Below, one piece after another: positions 26,473 to 36,160 of a stretch of DNA of 64,000 bases (the stretch's first letter is position 1; every line of letters starts with the position of its first letter). Both the position numbers and the translations under genes were made by a program. The stretch is from Bacteroidota bacterium. Lineage in GTDB: Bacteria; Bacteroidota; Bacteroidia; Chitinophagales; Chitinophagaceae. The notes beneath the pieces are model-generated. The model saw nothing but the letters and a program-made list of their open reading frames with translations, was not told the origin of the DNA and searched no databases. The stretch is taken from the NCBI GenBank assembly GCA_947461125.1, contig CANHHX010000001.1, positions 1 to 64,000 of the forward strand, written 5' to 3'.

Positions 26473-27563
26473 TAGACGCTTAGATTTATTAATGCATCGA
26501 TTATGCGTTTTGAAGTCTTCCCATCCCAAAGCTCGGGTATGTCGCCTTTTTTCCATTTATCTGAAAAAAGGATATTCATACATGGCGCTATCGCAGAAGG
26601 ATCTGTTCCAATTAGTTCATTCGTTCCAACGGTAACGGTCTCCGGTCGTTCTGTACTATCCCTCAATGTTATACATGGAATACCTAAAACAGTAGTCTCT
26701 TCTGTAATCCCTCCACTATCTGTAATAATACATTTAGCTTTCTCGACTAGATAATTGAATTCAAGATAACTAAGAGGTTCAACGAAATACATATTTGGGC
26801 ATGTAAATCCAATTTCAGTTAATTTTTTTGCTGTTCTTGGATGAACTGGAAATATAATATTTAAACCTCTAGATTGCTTTTCAATCTCTTCCAGCAGTTC
26901 CTTAAGTTTGTATTCTCCATCAACATTAGCTGGCCTGTGCAATGTTAGTACTATATAATTCTTCTCTTCAAGTCCGACAAGATTCCAAATCTCGGGTTGA
27001 ATAAATTTCGTTCTTTGCTTAATAAGTGTATCAATCATCGTATTCCCAACAAAAAAAATCCTTTTACTATCTACCCCTTGTTTTAGCAGATTCTCACTAG
27101 CTTTACGAGATGTTGTAAAGAAATAATCTGATAAAGAATCAGTTACTATACGATTGATTTCTTCGGGCATTGTTATATCACCACTTCTGATTCCAGCTTC
27201 AACGTGAGCAACCTTTATATTCAGCTTTTTAGCTACAATTGTGCAAGCCATTGTTGAAGTAACATCTCCAACCACTACAACCAAGTCTGTGGGATTTTCC
27301 ATTAACTCACACTCAAATTTTATCATGATATTAGCTGTTTGCTCAGCTTGTGTTCCACCTCCACATTCAAGATTTACATTTGGAACTGGTATCCCAAGTT
27401 GCTTGAAAAAACTTTCGCTCATATTCTTATCATAGTGCTGGCCCGTATGCACAAGTCTGTAAGAAATATCAATCCCCCCAATTATACTTACTTTAATAGC
27501 ATCTATGATTGGAGCGATTTTAATGAAATTAGGTCTTGCGCCTGCAATAATTGTAATTCTCAT
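26472..27563 (-). CDS. wecB: UDP-N-acetylhexosamine 2-epimerase (WecB/WbpI family)
   Basis: A 363-residue non-hydrolysing 2-epimerase. Hallmarks: GARPNFIKIAPIIDAI at the N-terminus, HVEAGIRSGD around 117-126, DSGGITEE and LRDSTERPE in the C-terminal half. WecB converts UDP-GlcNAc to UDP-ManNAc; the close relative WbpI epimerises UDP-2,3-diacetamido-glucuronic acid at C2. Since wbpA, wbpB, wbpD and wbpE homologues are all in the operon, the WbpI reaction is a good alternative here, and sequence reading alone cannot separate the two. It lies three bases after the two-domain oxidoreductase and shares one base with the heparinase-like gene start. Confidence 0.93.
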   Translation of the reverse strand: MRITIIAGARPNFIKIAPIIDAIKVSIIGGIDISYRLVHTGQHYDKNMSESFFKQLGIPVPNVNLECGGGTQAEQTANIMIKFECELMENPTDLVVVVGDVTSTMACTIVAKKLNIKVAHVEAGIRSGDITMPEEINRIVTDSLSDYFFTTSRKASENLLKQGVDSKRIFFVGNTMIDTLIKQRTKFIQPEIWNLVGLEEKNYIVLTLHRPANVDGEYKLKELLEEIEKQSRGLNIIFPVHPRTAKKLTEIGFTCPNMYFVEPLSYLEFNYLVEKAKCIITDSGGITEETTVLGIPCITLRDSTERPETVTVGTNELIGTDPSAIAPCMNILFSDKWKKGDIPELWDGKTSKRIIDALINLSV

Positions 27564-27566
27564 TAA

Positions 27567-29687
27567 CTATAGTTTGATCCATCCACCTACTTGCATGCTT
27601 TTAACTGCTGCTAATGAGGCTTTTGTTGTATTATAAATTTCTTCAAAAGAAATAATTGACTCCCCCCCTGATTTTATTTTAGTGATCAATTCAATGAATT
27701 GACACTTGTGACCCTTGTCCAAAGCACCTCTCATTGTACTAAAACCTTTAAAGCCAAAGCCTTCCAACTTTCTAAAATTATCCAAAATCAAGGTTCTGCC
27801 TTGACTATATATCTCAACTCTTTCTTTCTGGTAGGACTTTGATCCATTTGAAAAATAGTTGATAACGCCTTGGGAACCGTTTTGAAATTTCAAAGTAATG
27901 ATTGCATTATCTGTTTGTTCAGTTGGCGTTTTTCCAAGAGCACTCATTGATACTTCTGCGACTTTACTTCCAGTAAAATAAACCATCAAATCGATGAAAT
28001 GACAAGCTTCGCCAATGATTCTACCTCCTCCAGTTTTCATATCATGAACCCATACATCAGGAGGAATGAAACCTGCATTTATCGTTGCAATCATATTCAG
28101 AGAATCTGTTGTTGTTCCTATCAAAGCTTTTATTTTTTTAGAAAAAGGAGAAAATCTTCTATTAAAACCAACTGATATTGATTTTGGAATAATTTGATTG
28201 TTATAAGCATTTAAAACAGCATCTAATTCTTCTCCATTGATAGCTAATGGTTTTTCTACGAAAACATTTTTTCCTGAAGCAAGTGTTTCAATTACCATCT
28301 TCGCATGTAAATCATGCCTTGTAGTAATCATTACTAAATCTACCTCTTGATCATTTAATATATGTTTATAGTCGGTAGTGCTAAATTCAAATCCATATTT
28401 ATTGGCTAAAGATTTAGCTGTAAGTCCACCTGCGCTTGAAATATATTTATAATGAGCTCCTGAAGATTTCAAAGCAGGCATTACGGTCATTTTTGTGAAA
28501 TTACCAGCACCTATAATTCCAATAATTCCACTTGAAGGTCTAATAGCAAAATGTTTTACTGCTACAATTTCACTTCTATTAATGGATTGAAGTGGATATT
28601 CAAGAATCGAAGCAATCGATCCTTTGCCCATATCACCATAAATTTGCAAGTAATTATTAAGCGAAACACGCTCTGTTATCAAATCTTGGACATTGATTTG
28701 TTTTTTTGAAATAGCATTCAAAATCGTTTCAAAGTTTCGCTTTTCTGTCCACCGAACATATCCAATGGGATAATCCATTCCACTTTGTTCATAATCTTCA
28801 TCGTAACGACCTGGGCCATAGGAACAAGATACTTGAAATGATAATTCTTTTTTAAAGAAATCAGCCCTTTGAATATCTAAACCAATTACACCCACTAAAA
28901 CAATTCTGCCTTTCTTTCTGCTCATCTGTGCAGCCTGGCTAATTACTTCATTACTTTTAGTAGAAGCTGCAATTATAACTGCATCAGACCCTATACCATT
29001 TGTTAATGACTCTACTATTTTAACCACATCAGTCGTTGACGCATTAAATGCATTAACTCCTTTATTAGAAGCTAGTTTAACTTTTTGATCATCAAAATCA
29101 AACCCAATTACATTACATCCATTTGCAATCAATAATTCTGCCGTAATTAGTCCAATTAATCCCAACCCAACTACAACAACCGTCTCACCAATTGTTGGAT
29201 TTGCTAAACGAATACCTTGTAATCCAATAGAACCTATAACTGTGAAAGACGCTTCTTCATAACTAACATTGTCTGGTATTTTTGCAACTAAATTTTTAGG
29301 AACAGACACTATTTCAGCATGTACTCCATTGCTTGCAACCCTATCACCAATTGAAAAATCTGTTACTCCTTCTCCAATTCCAATAACTTCACCTGCATTG
29401 CAATAACCAAGTGGCAGTGGTTCATCTAATTTATTGAAAACTGCCTCTATTGTAGGCAATAAACCTTCTGTTTTAATTTTATCTAAAACTTGTTTAACTT
29501 TTTCAGGTTGTTGTCTTGCTTTTGAAATCAGGTTACCTTTACCAAACTCGACCAACATTTTTTCAGTACCTAAAGAAACTAAACTTCTATGAGTTTGAAT
29601 CAGAACTTGACCTTTCCGAACAAGTGGAGTAGGAACTTCCTCTAATAACGTATTGCCTTTTTTTAAATCTTGAATAATTTGCTTCAT
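27567..29687 (-). CDS. Two-domain oxidoreductase: zinc-type alcohol dehydrogenase plus Gfo/Idh/MocA
   Basis: A 706-residue fusion. The N-terminal half is an MDR-type dehydrogenase (GYCNAGEVIGIGEGV, then the Rossmann VVVGLGLIGLITAELLIANG around 172-191). The C-terminal half is a Gfo/Idh/MocA enzyme (GIIGAGNFTKMTVMPAL from about 384; EKPLAI is the catalytic-lysine motif). The ATG at 29687 shares one base with the asnB stop (TAATG) and is preferred to an ORF start 33 bases upstream. This fusion is common in Bacteroidota and other glycan loci. Two linked redox steps on a nucleotide sugar, perhaps net inversion of a hydroxyl, are inferred. Confidence 0.87.
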   Translation of the reverse strand: MKQIIQDLKKGNTLLEEVPTPLVRKGQVLIQTHRSLVSLGTEKMLVEFGKGNLISKARQQPEKVKQVLDKIKTEGLLPTIEAVFNKLDEPLPLGYCNAGEVIGIGEGVTDFSIGDRVASNGVHAEIVSVPKNLVAKIPDNVSYEEASFTVIGSIGLQGIRLANPTIGETVVVVGLGLIGLITAELLIANGCNVIGFDFDDQKVKLASNKGVNAFNASTTDVVKIVESLTNGIGSDAVIIAASTKSNEVISQAAQMSRKKGRIVLVGVIGLDIQRADFFKKELSFQVSCSYGPGRYDEDYEQSGMDYPIGYVRWTEKRNFETILNAISKKQINVQDLITERVSLNNYLQIYGDMGKGSIASILEYPLQSINRSEIVAVKHFAIRPSSGIIGIIGAGNFTKMTVMPALKSSGAHYKYISSAGGLTAKSLANKYGFEFSTTDYKHILNDQEVDLVMITTRHDLHAKMVIETLASGKNVFVEKPLAINGEELDAVLNAYNNQIIPKSISVGFNRRFSPFSKKIKALIGTTTDSLNMIATINAGFIPPDVWVHDMKTGGGRIIGEACHFIDLMVYFTGSKVAEVSMSALGKTPTEQTDNAIITLKFQNGSQGVINYFSNGSKSYQKERVEIYSQGRTLILDNFRKLEGFGFKGFSTMRGALDKGHKCQFIELITKIKSGGESIISFEEIYNTTKASLAAVKSMQVGGWIKL

Positions 29688-31585
29688 TAATATTTTTTTT
29701 CTACAAATTGAGTGATCCAACTATCTATAGCCAGTATGGCCCAAATAGAATAAGAAGCATCTACTTCTCCTATTTTGTTTGCTTCGATTAAGTCCCAAAC
29801 TTTATCAGGATTAAAAATTCCTCTTCTATTAATATTATTAATAGAGAGACGTTCTTTGATCATTTCATCCATATCGGATGTAATCCATTTTCTAACGGGA
29901 GCACCAAATCCAGTTTTGGGCCTATAAATTATCTCCTTTGGTAGATATCTTTCAGCTACTTTTTTTAAGATATACTTGGCTTCACCATTTTTCATTTTTA
30001 ATGCTGGAGGTATAGTAAGGGAGAATTCAACTAATTCCGTATCCAAGAATGGAACACGTGCTTCAACACCAACAGCCATTGCCATTTTATCAGTATAATT
30101 CAAATTATGATCAACTAAGAAGCTTTTTATTTCCCAATAAAGTATTTGGTTAAGCAAACTTTTATCGCCAGGTATATCATTTGATAAATGCTCTAAATAT
30201 AAATTCGGGTTATAATTCTTTAACTTTTCTTGCCATTCATTGCTGAATAAAGAATGAACCTTTTCAATGGGTAGCCAATTAAAATAGCCAGACATTCTTT
30301 GTAATGTTGATTTATCCAAATTGGATGCAATTTTCCTAAGTCTCCTTACAAATGTGCTTGTATTAGGTAAAAAATTAATTGTATTTTTAATAAAACGTCC
30401 AACTCCAGTAGGTATAAATTGAAAATATTTCTCTAAGCTTACAGCTTGATGTCTTCGATATCCAGAAAATATATCATCTCCCCCTGCGCCTCCTAACAAT
30501 ACTTTTATGCCTTTTTCGCGAGCTAATTTAGCAATTTTCAAAACATTCAATGGAGCAGCATCTGCTTGAGGTTCATCCAAATGCCAAATCATTTCATCGA
30601 AGTGATTTAAAATATTTGTATCGGCTTTTACAATATTCAATTCTACGTCCAACAATTCGGCCACCTTTTTCGCATAAAATAAATCATTAGCAAAATTTTC
30701 ACTGCCTCCAGACCAATCTCCAATATCAATAGTAAAACAAGGGAACTTCTTTTCAGGGTATAATTTTTTTGCTATCGCTACTATTAAACTTGAATCTAAT
30801 CCTCCGGAAAGAAAAAAACCAACGGGAACGTCAGATAACATTTGCCTTTGGACAGCCTTAGTTAAATATTGATCTAGTTGTTCAATTAATAATTTTTCAC
30901 TTAGTTTACTATATATACCATTAAACTTAATTTGATGATAGACAATTGGTTTAATGTTCGCAAAATCATCAACTTTGAATTGAAGAAAACATCCTGGTAG
31001 CAATTTTTTAACATGGCTGAAAGGAACTAATTCACCTGGAGACCATAAAAAAGAAAGATAATTATTTAAAGCCTTCGGCTCCAAAGATTTATTGATATTA
31101 AAAGCAAGAAAAGTTTTTAGTTCAGATGAAAACAAGAATTTATTTTCGTCTTTATATAGATATAATGGCTTCACACCTAACTGATCTCTTGCAATAAATA
31201 TTTTTTTTTCTTGAATATCATAAATAGCTAGAGCAAAAATACCATTAAGTTTATTTAAACAATCAGGGCCATATTTTATAAAAGCATATAAAACAGTTTC
31301 TGTGTCTCCTGTTGATTTAAAATGATATTCATTTTTAAGATGTTCTCTTAATTCAAGATGATTATATATTTCACCATTAAATATAATCACATATCTCCCA
31401 TCATCTGAAAACATTGGTTGATTACCATTCTCGGAAATATCTTGAATTGATAACCTTGTATGTCCTAAAAATACATGACTATCTTTATAGAAGCCAATAG
31501 AATCAGGGCCACGATGTGCAACAAAGGAAAGTATTTTACTTTCATCCCAATTATCTAACCCTATTCCACCTACAATTCCACACAT
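29687..31585 (-). CDS. asnB: Asparagine synthase-type amidotransferase, copy 1
   Basis: A 632-residue glutamine-dependent amidotransferase. The nucleophile Cys2 is in MCGIVGG, the N-terminal glutaminase covers about 1-200, and the ATP pyrophosphatase loop SGGLDSSLIV sits around 259-268. Family members inside surface-glycan operons often amidate uronic acids rather than make free asparagine, which fits the WbpA-type dehydrogenase in this operon. A second, divergent copy lies at 36161-38071. A 142-base gap without a gene separates it from the upstream FkbM gene. Strictly, the substrate is unproven. Confidence 0.93.
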   Translation of the reverse strand: MCGIVGGIGLDNWDESKILSFVAHRGPDSIGFYKDSHVFLGHTRLSIQDISENGNQPMFSDDGRYVIIFNGEIYNHLELREHLKNEYHFKSTGDTETVLYAFIKYGPDCLNKLNGIFALAIYDIQEKKIFIARDQLGVKPLYLYKDENKFLFSSELKTFLAFNINKSLEPKALNNYLSFLWSPGELVPFSHVKKLLPGCFLQFKVDDFANIKPIVYHQIKFNGIYSKLSEKLLIEQLDQYLTKAVQRQMLSDVPVGFFLSGGLDSSLIVAIAKKLYPEKKFPCFTIDIGDWSGGSENFANDLFYAKKVAELLDVELNIVKADTNILNHFDEMIWHLDEPQADAAPLNVLKIAKLAREKGIKVLLGGAGGDDIFSGYRRHQAVSLEKYFQFIPTGVGRFIKNTINFLPNTSTFVRRLRKIASNLDKSTLQRMSGYFNWLPIEKVHSLFSNEWQEKLKNYNPNLYLEHLSNDIPGDKSLLNQILYWEIKSFLVDHNLNYTDKMAMAVGVEARVPFLDTELVEFSLTIPPALKMKNGEAKYILKKVAERYLPKEIIYRPKTGFGAPVRKWITSDMDEMIKERLSINNINRRGIFNPDKVWDLIEANKIGEVDASYSIWAILAIDSWITQFVEKKY

Positions 31586-31727
31586 ATTATATTCTATTGA
31601 CTCTTTTCAAACTATTGATTAAAAAACGTATTTTCACAAGTTCTTGGTTTCTTTTATTCAATTCCCGAGGTAGCCATATACTAGCTGGCTTGAAGCTCTT
31701 AAACAAGTAGTTAGCTTTGGAGAACCA

Positions 31728-32567
31728 TTACGACTGTGCAACACCTAATTTCATTAACTTTTTTAGAGTGTTTTCATTTGTACACAATGCCAACATATCA
31801 TGATCAGAGTCTAGTATATCTAATCTTTTCTCAATAGAGGCTAAACCTGTTGACCTTAAAGAAAAGAATTTATTGTATCCAATAGAGCGAAGAAGATTCA
31901 AAACATCATTTGCATCATAACCAAATTTCTGTAAACGGATGTCCTGATCTCTAATTTCAAGAATTAAGATAGGTTGTGTTTTCTTCAAAAATATTTTGCC
32001 TCCCTCGAGTACCTGCATCTCAGCTCCTTCTACATCCATTTTGATCAGATCAGTTCTTGAAACTTGATTATTTTCTGACCATGTGTCAAGAGTGGTCATA
32101 GGATAAGTACGTGACTGACCACCACCCCATTCACTATATAACGACGACGATGAAGGATTATCAAAATTTTCAAACATCTCTATTTCACCATTTGTTGTTC
32201 CTAAAAGACTTTGATACAGATTCACATTGTTTAGTCCGTAATTTGATATCATCATATTTAGATGGTCAACAGCATTCTGCCTTGGTTCGAATGCAAAAAC
32301 CCGTCCTGGTTTACCAACGGATACGCTCGCCAAAGCCATCATATGACCTTCCTCGGCGCCTATATCAATATAGTGATCTCCTTTTTCAAGAACAGTAGAT
32401 ATTATATAACTGGGGGAAGATTTAAGTGGGAGAAATCGAGCCCTGTATATTTCTCTTCCAAAATGATTTCTCATTAATCCATATAATTTCTTAATTGCTA
32501 GTGGCAATCTGTTTTTCAAAACGAAGTTGTTTAAACCATGCTCCAGATTTACTATTTTACTTATCAT
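31728..32567 (-). CDS. FkbM family methyltransferase
   Basis: A 279-residue SAM-dependent methyltransferase of the FkbM type. Motif I is GDHYIDIGAEEGHMMALASV (about 78-97), then VFAFEPRQNAVDHL, and DLIKMDVEGAEMQVLEGG is the family-defining acidic segment. Such enzymes O-methylate sugars of exported glycans. It follows a glycosyltransferase after four bases and precedes asnB copy 1 by 142 bases, the largest gap between genes of the operon in this part. The target sugar is unknown. Confidence 0.9.
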   Translation of the reverse strand: MISKIVNLEHGLNNFVLKNRLPLAIKKLYGLMRNHFGREIYRARFLPLKSSPSYIISTVLEKGDHYIDIGAEEGHMMALASVSVGKPGRVFAFEPRQNAVDHLNMMISNYGLNNVNLYQSLLGTTNGEIEMFENFDNPSSSSLYSEWGGGQSRTYPMTTLDTWSENNQVSRTDLIKMDVEGAEMQVLEGGKIFLKKTQPILILEIRDQDIRLQKFGYDANDVLNLLRSIGYNKFFSLRSTGLASIEKRLDILDSDHDMLALCTNENTLKKLMKLGVAQS

Positions 32568-32571
32568 TTTT

Positions 32572-33705
32572 TTAGGCTTTATTAATAATTTTTTTAAAAA
32601 TTTCTTTTTGACTTTCCCAGGTATACTGTTCTCTTATATAAAGACAGTTATTTCTATATAGATTCTGTTCATTCATTATGCACTTTATGGCTAAATAAAC
32701 TTCCTCAGGATCAGCCCCGTTTTCCTGACAAACTATCCCACATTTGTACCTAGTAATTATATTTGACATAGTCGGATTCGGCCCACTTATTATCGGAATA
32801 GCCCTTAGTAAAGCATTATAAAACCGGTTTGGGGCACAAAGCCAATGATTAAGATCTATGTTTTCATAGAATACTAAACTTGCTATTGCATTATCCATAT
32901 ATTCTATAAACATCTCTGGGTTAACCCATCCTGTAATAAATACTTTCTTTCTATAATTTGGCCATTTTTGTTCAATCTCGATACGTATTTCTTCACTGCA
33001 AGGACCTAGAATAAGCAATCTCATATCATCAAAAAGATGGATAGCTTCTATTGACTCCATTACTTTACGGTGATGTGCTGCTACACCTTGAAATAATATA
33101 TATGAGGATCCATTAAGCCATCGATCAAAATTATAATTTAAATTACTTGATGCAGATTGAATAAATTCAGATTCAGGAAAATTTTCGATAACATGAAATT
33201 TGGTGCAATATTTACTAGGTAAACTTTGTTTCAAAAGATTTGCTCTTTCATGATTCGCATGAATGACCGCATCTGGAATGCCTAGCAATACTCGGTATAG
33301 GGCATTATTAAAATACATTTGTGGTCCTAATTCATGTTGATCCCAAACTATTTTTTTTTGTGAAAAAAGACGTATGAACCATCCATACAAAAGCAGTGGC
33401 GCCATATCATGATCATGAACCCAGAGAATATCCCATTTTTTTGTTAGAAAAATAAAAAAGAATTTAAGATGCATCTCAGTAGCCTTGAGAATAACAAATC
33501 TTTTTTTGGGTAAAATCTTGCGTGTAAATAAGGATACACTCTGAAAGTCTACTCCATAGATGGTTTTACCTTTTTCCGCTTTGTTTAATGGCTCTGCAAT
33601 TATTATCTCAACCTTGCATCCTTGCAATTGTAGCTCAATGGCTTCTTTCCTTAAACGTTCATCATATGCTAACCCATACCCTCCGATAAAACATAAAACT
33701 TTCAT
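32572..33705 (-). CDS. GT-B glycosyltransferase
   Basis: A 377-residue protein with an N-terminal GT4-like start (VLCFIGGYGLAYDERLRKEA), the KIVWDQHELGPQMYF segment typical of GT-B cores (about 120-134), and a C-terminal acceptor/donor region with FYENIDLNHWLCAPNRFYNA and IISGPNPTM. The canonical EX7E is not obvious, so the family assignment is to the fold rather than a subfamily. It lies between a GT2 gene and an FkbM gene in the operon and probably adds one residue of the repeat unit. Confidence 0.8.
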   Translation of the reverse strand: MKVLCFIGGYGLAYDERLRKEAIELQLQGCKVEIIIAEPLNKAEKGKTIYGVDFQSVSLFTRKILPKKRFVILKATEMHLKFFFIFLTKKWDILWVHDHDMAPLLLYGWFIRLFSQKKIVWDQHELGPQMYFNNALYRVLLGIPDAVIHANHERANLLKQSLPSKYCTKFHVIENFPESEFIQSASSNLNYNFDRWLNGSSYILFQGVAAHHRKVMESIEAIHLFDDMRLLILGPCSEEIRIEIEQKWPNYRKKVFITGWVNPEMFIEYMDNAIASLVFYENIDLNHWLCAPNRFYNALLRAIPIISGPNPTMSNIITRYKCGIVCQENGADPEEVYLAIKCIMNEQNLYRNNCLYIREQYTWESQKEIFKKIINKA

Positions 33706-33736
33706 AAAATTATTAACTTGATTATTACCTCTTCTA

Positions 33737-34654
33737 CTATTTATATTTCGCTACAATATAAACAGATCTCAATATTGATTTAATTGTTTGGCTGCAAAAA
33801 TATGGAATACGCCAGATAAGGGGTGCAGATAATTGTGCAAAATGCCATCGATGCTTAATGTTATTGATGGATTTAAATTCGAATAATGAGGGGAAAATAT
33901 CACTAAATCGTTGTGAACTATTCATTGAGTTAAAACGACCTGTACTTTTTGTATCACAATAAAGAGCAATATCCCTGATAACTAATGATTTATGTCCAGC
34001 CCTGACAGCACGGTACGAAAACTCCCCGTCCCCATGGTAATGAGGTAGCTTTTCCTTAGCAATATTGCCAATCTTTTTGAGAATTTTAATAGGATACAAG
34101 GTTCCATGACCAAATTGAAATTGTATTGGAATCACCTCAGGAACGGACTTATCTGAAACTAGTTTGCCAGAATGTGGTCGGGAAGTAAGGGCTAGAGGCC
34201 AGCAGAGCATATTAGACCCAGGCCCATGAATCCTGCCTTCTGATATCGGTAGCCCAGCCAATACTGAATCGGGCCATTGTGACTGAGCTTTTATGAAACG
34301 TTCTAACATATCAATTTCAAACTCAACATCATCGTTCATAAATAAAATGGAATCACTATCAGAAGTGTGAAAGTTATCTAATATGTATCTAACAGCTAAA
34401 AACATACATCCGCCCCACCATTCATTTCCCCCAGTCCGAATTATCATTAGTTTATCCGAATCTTTTGCTAATTGAACTAATTGTTCATACGTCCCGTCGT
34501 TCGACAAGTCATCAACAATTATAAGTTGAAAATTATCATAGGACTGTTTCATAATACGTTGAACAAAAGGTAATGATGTATTAATCCTATTATAAACAGC
34601 TACTGCAACAAATATTTTAGGCAACTCACTAGCTGCTACTGACATATTATTCAT
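33737..34654 (-). CDS. Family 2 glycosyltransferase
   Basis: A 305-residue GT-A enzyme. VAVAVYNRINTSLPF and LIIVDDLSNDGTYEQL define the nucleotide-binding N-terminus. LFMNDDVEFE (about 105-114) supplies the DXD-type metal site, and HYHGDGEFSYRAVRAG is the usual catalytic-region acidic segment. A short C-terminal part may associate with the membrane. It transfers a sugar from a nucleotide donor with inversion. It lies 31 bases from the next GT and 32 bases from the polymerase-like gene. Confidence 0.9.
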   Translation of the reverse strand: MNNMSVAASELPKIFVAVAVYNRINTSLPFVQRIMKQSYDNFQLIIVDDLSNDGTYEQLVQLAKDSDKLMIIRTGGNEWWGGCMFLAVRYILDNFHTSDSDSILFMNDDVEFEIDMLERFIKAQSQWPDSVLAGLPISEGRIHGPGSNMLCWPLALTSRPHSGKLVSDKSVPEVIPIQFQFGHGTLYPIKILKKIGNIAKEKLPHYHGDGEFSYRAVRAGHKSLVIRDIALYCDTKSTGRFNSMNSSQRFSDIFPSLFEFKSINNIKHRWHFAQLSAPLIWRIPYFCSQTIKSILRSVYIVAKYK

Positions 34655-34686
34655 AAATCAAAAAAAAGAATGATAAGTTATAGATG

Positions 34687-36120
34687 CTATAACTTTATTA
34701 AATAGTATGAGAATATCAGTAAACCTAATATTCCTAGCATACCCTGACAAATTATCCATCGCTGTTTATTATACTTATCAAAACCTATTACACCATAAAT
34801 AGCGGCGAAAGGCACAATATATGTAATATGCCTGAATGTAAACGATCCAAAAACATAGCCAACATAACAAATAAGAACCATTGCCAGTAAAGGTAACATC
34901 AACCTTGATCTCCATGTATTTTTCAAGCCTAAAAAAATAAAAGGGATAAAAACAAACTGAAAAATAGTGCCGATTGACAAGAAATTCCAATCTAAGTCCT
35001 TTGTGTATAAAATCGGTAAAGGTGTTATAAAAGAATATAAAATTGATGCAATAATTTTAATTGGAATTGGAAGATTAAATAAAATCAAAGAAAGACCTCC
35101 TTCGGAAGCTCTATCCCCCCCCTCTGAAAGATCAGTACTGGATGAATCTAATTTACCTACTAAATCAATTACTAAAGGAAGGTCAATAGAAGAAAGTGAG
35201 GAGTATACTAATACGATTGCGAAAATAAAAAGTAATACATGTAAATTAGACAATTTTTTTACAGAAAATATGAAAACAATCCATCCAACCAAAAATACCA
35301 AAGCAATATTTATAGTATTCAATAACCTCAATTCCATTATTATTATAATAATAGGGGCAAATAACAGTGTATAAAAAAGTCTTTTTACGGCTGCCTTGGT
35401 TTTAATAATGCTGATAGAAGCACTAACTGAAATTAATAGCATAAAGGCAATTGGAATATCTCTAAAAGTTTGGATACTAACGTAAACCATCATAGGGAAT
35501 AAACCAGTTACTAATGCACTGTTAATAGCTTGCTTAGATGATAGTGAAATTTTATTACATATTGAATAAACAAGAACCGAACACATGCCAAGCATACTAG
35601 AATTTAATAATCGAGGCATCATTGTATGAAACCCACCAAAATAATCTGCAATCCTCATCAAAAAACTTATTAAATAAATGTAGCCTTTTGAATTATGATA
35701 TGGCATATCTATTAGTTTTCCAATCTCTTCTGAATCATACTTCCAAGACCCACCTTTAAGAATAGCGGCCAACTGTTCATATCCCAAAGAATCAGATCCC
35801 CCACTACCATATGGGATTCCATATTGAATTTTAAAAATATAATAGAAAAGAATAGAAGCAATGGCTGCAAAAGCATAGATAAATGTGAAAAGTTTTATAG
35901 CAATTCTACCGTAGAAACAGGAAAAGGCAATACCAATAATTCCAAAAAATAAGAATGAGAAAAAAGTTGAGATTGATCCATTAATAATACTGAATAATAC
36001 AATAAAAAAAACAGAAATAAAAACAACTGGAATCCTATATCTCAATAACATAAAATCATCCTTAGATTTAGGAAGTAGCGTATCAACATGAATTGAATCA
36101 AAGGACACACTAAAAGACAT
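34687..36120 (-). CDS. Multi-pass membrane protein, candidate Wzy polymerase or GT-C transferase
   Basis: A 477-residue integral membrane protein with about 10-12 hydrophobic helices from residue 25 to the end. A loop near residues 100-110 reads YGSGGSDSLGYEQ, and a following long loop (MPYHNSKGYIYLISFLM) resembles the first periplasmic loop of GT-C or GT39 glycosyltransferases. It is the only polymerase-like gene in the operon, so Wzy-type repeat-unit polymerisation is a strong candidate; transfer from a lipid-linked donor is the alternative. Wzy proteins are too variable for a firm call from reading alone. Confidence 0.65.
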   Translation of the reverse strand: MSFSVSFDSIHVDTLLPKSKDDFMLLRYRIPVVFISVFFIVLFSIINGSISTFFSFLFFGIIGIAFSCFYGRIAIKLFTFIYAFAAIASILFYYIFKIQYGIPYGSGGSDSLGYEQLAAILKGGSWKYDSEEIGKLIDMPYHNSKGYIYLISFLMRIADYFGGFHTMMPRLLNSSMLGMCSVLVYSICNKISLSSKQAINSALVTGLFPMMVYVSIQTFRDIPIAFMLLISVSASISIIKTKAAVKRLFYTLLFAPIIIIIMELRLLNTINIALVFLVGWIVFIFSVKKLSNLHVLLFIFAIVLVYSSLSSIDLPLVIDLVGKLDSSSTDLSEGGDRASEGGLSLILFNLPIPIKIIASILYSFITPLPILYTKDLDWNFLSIGTIFQFVFIPFIFLGLKNTWRSRLMLPLLAMVLICYVGYVFGSFTFRHITYIVPFAAIYGVIGFDKYNKQRWIICQGMLGILGLLIFSYYLIKL

Positions 36121-36160
36121 AAAAACAATATTTACCTATTAATAAAAACATTATATTATT

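Noticed and set aside
26473-26556. Longer N-terminus for the heparinase-like protein
   Set aside because: It would lie inside wecB; the TAATG overlap at 26472 gives a better start and a normal family N-terminus.
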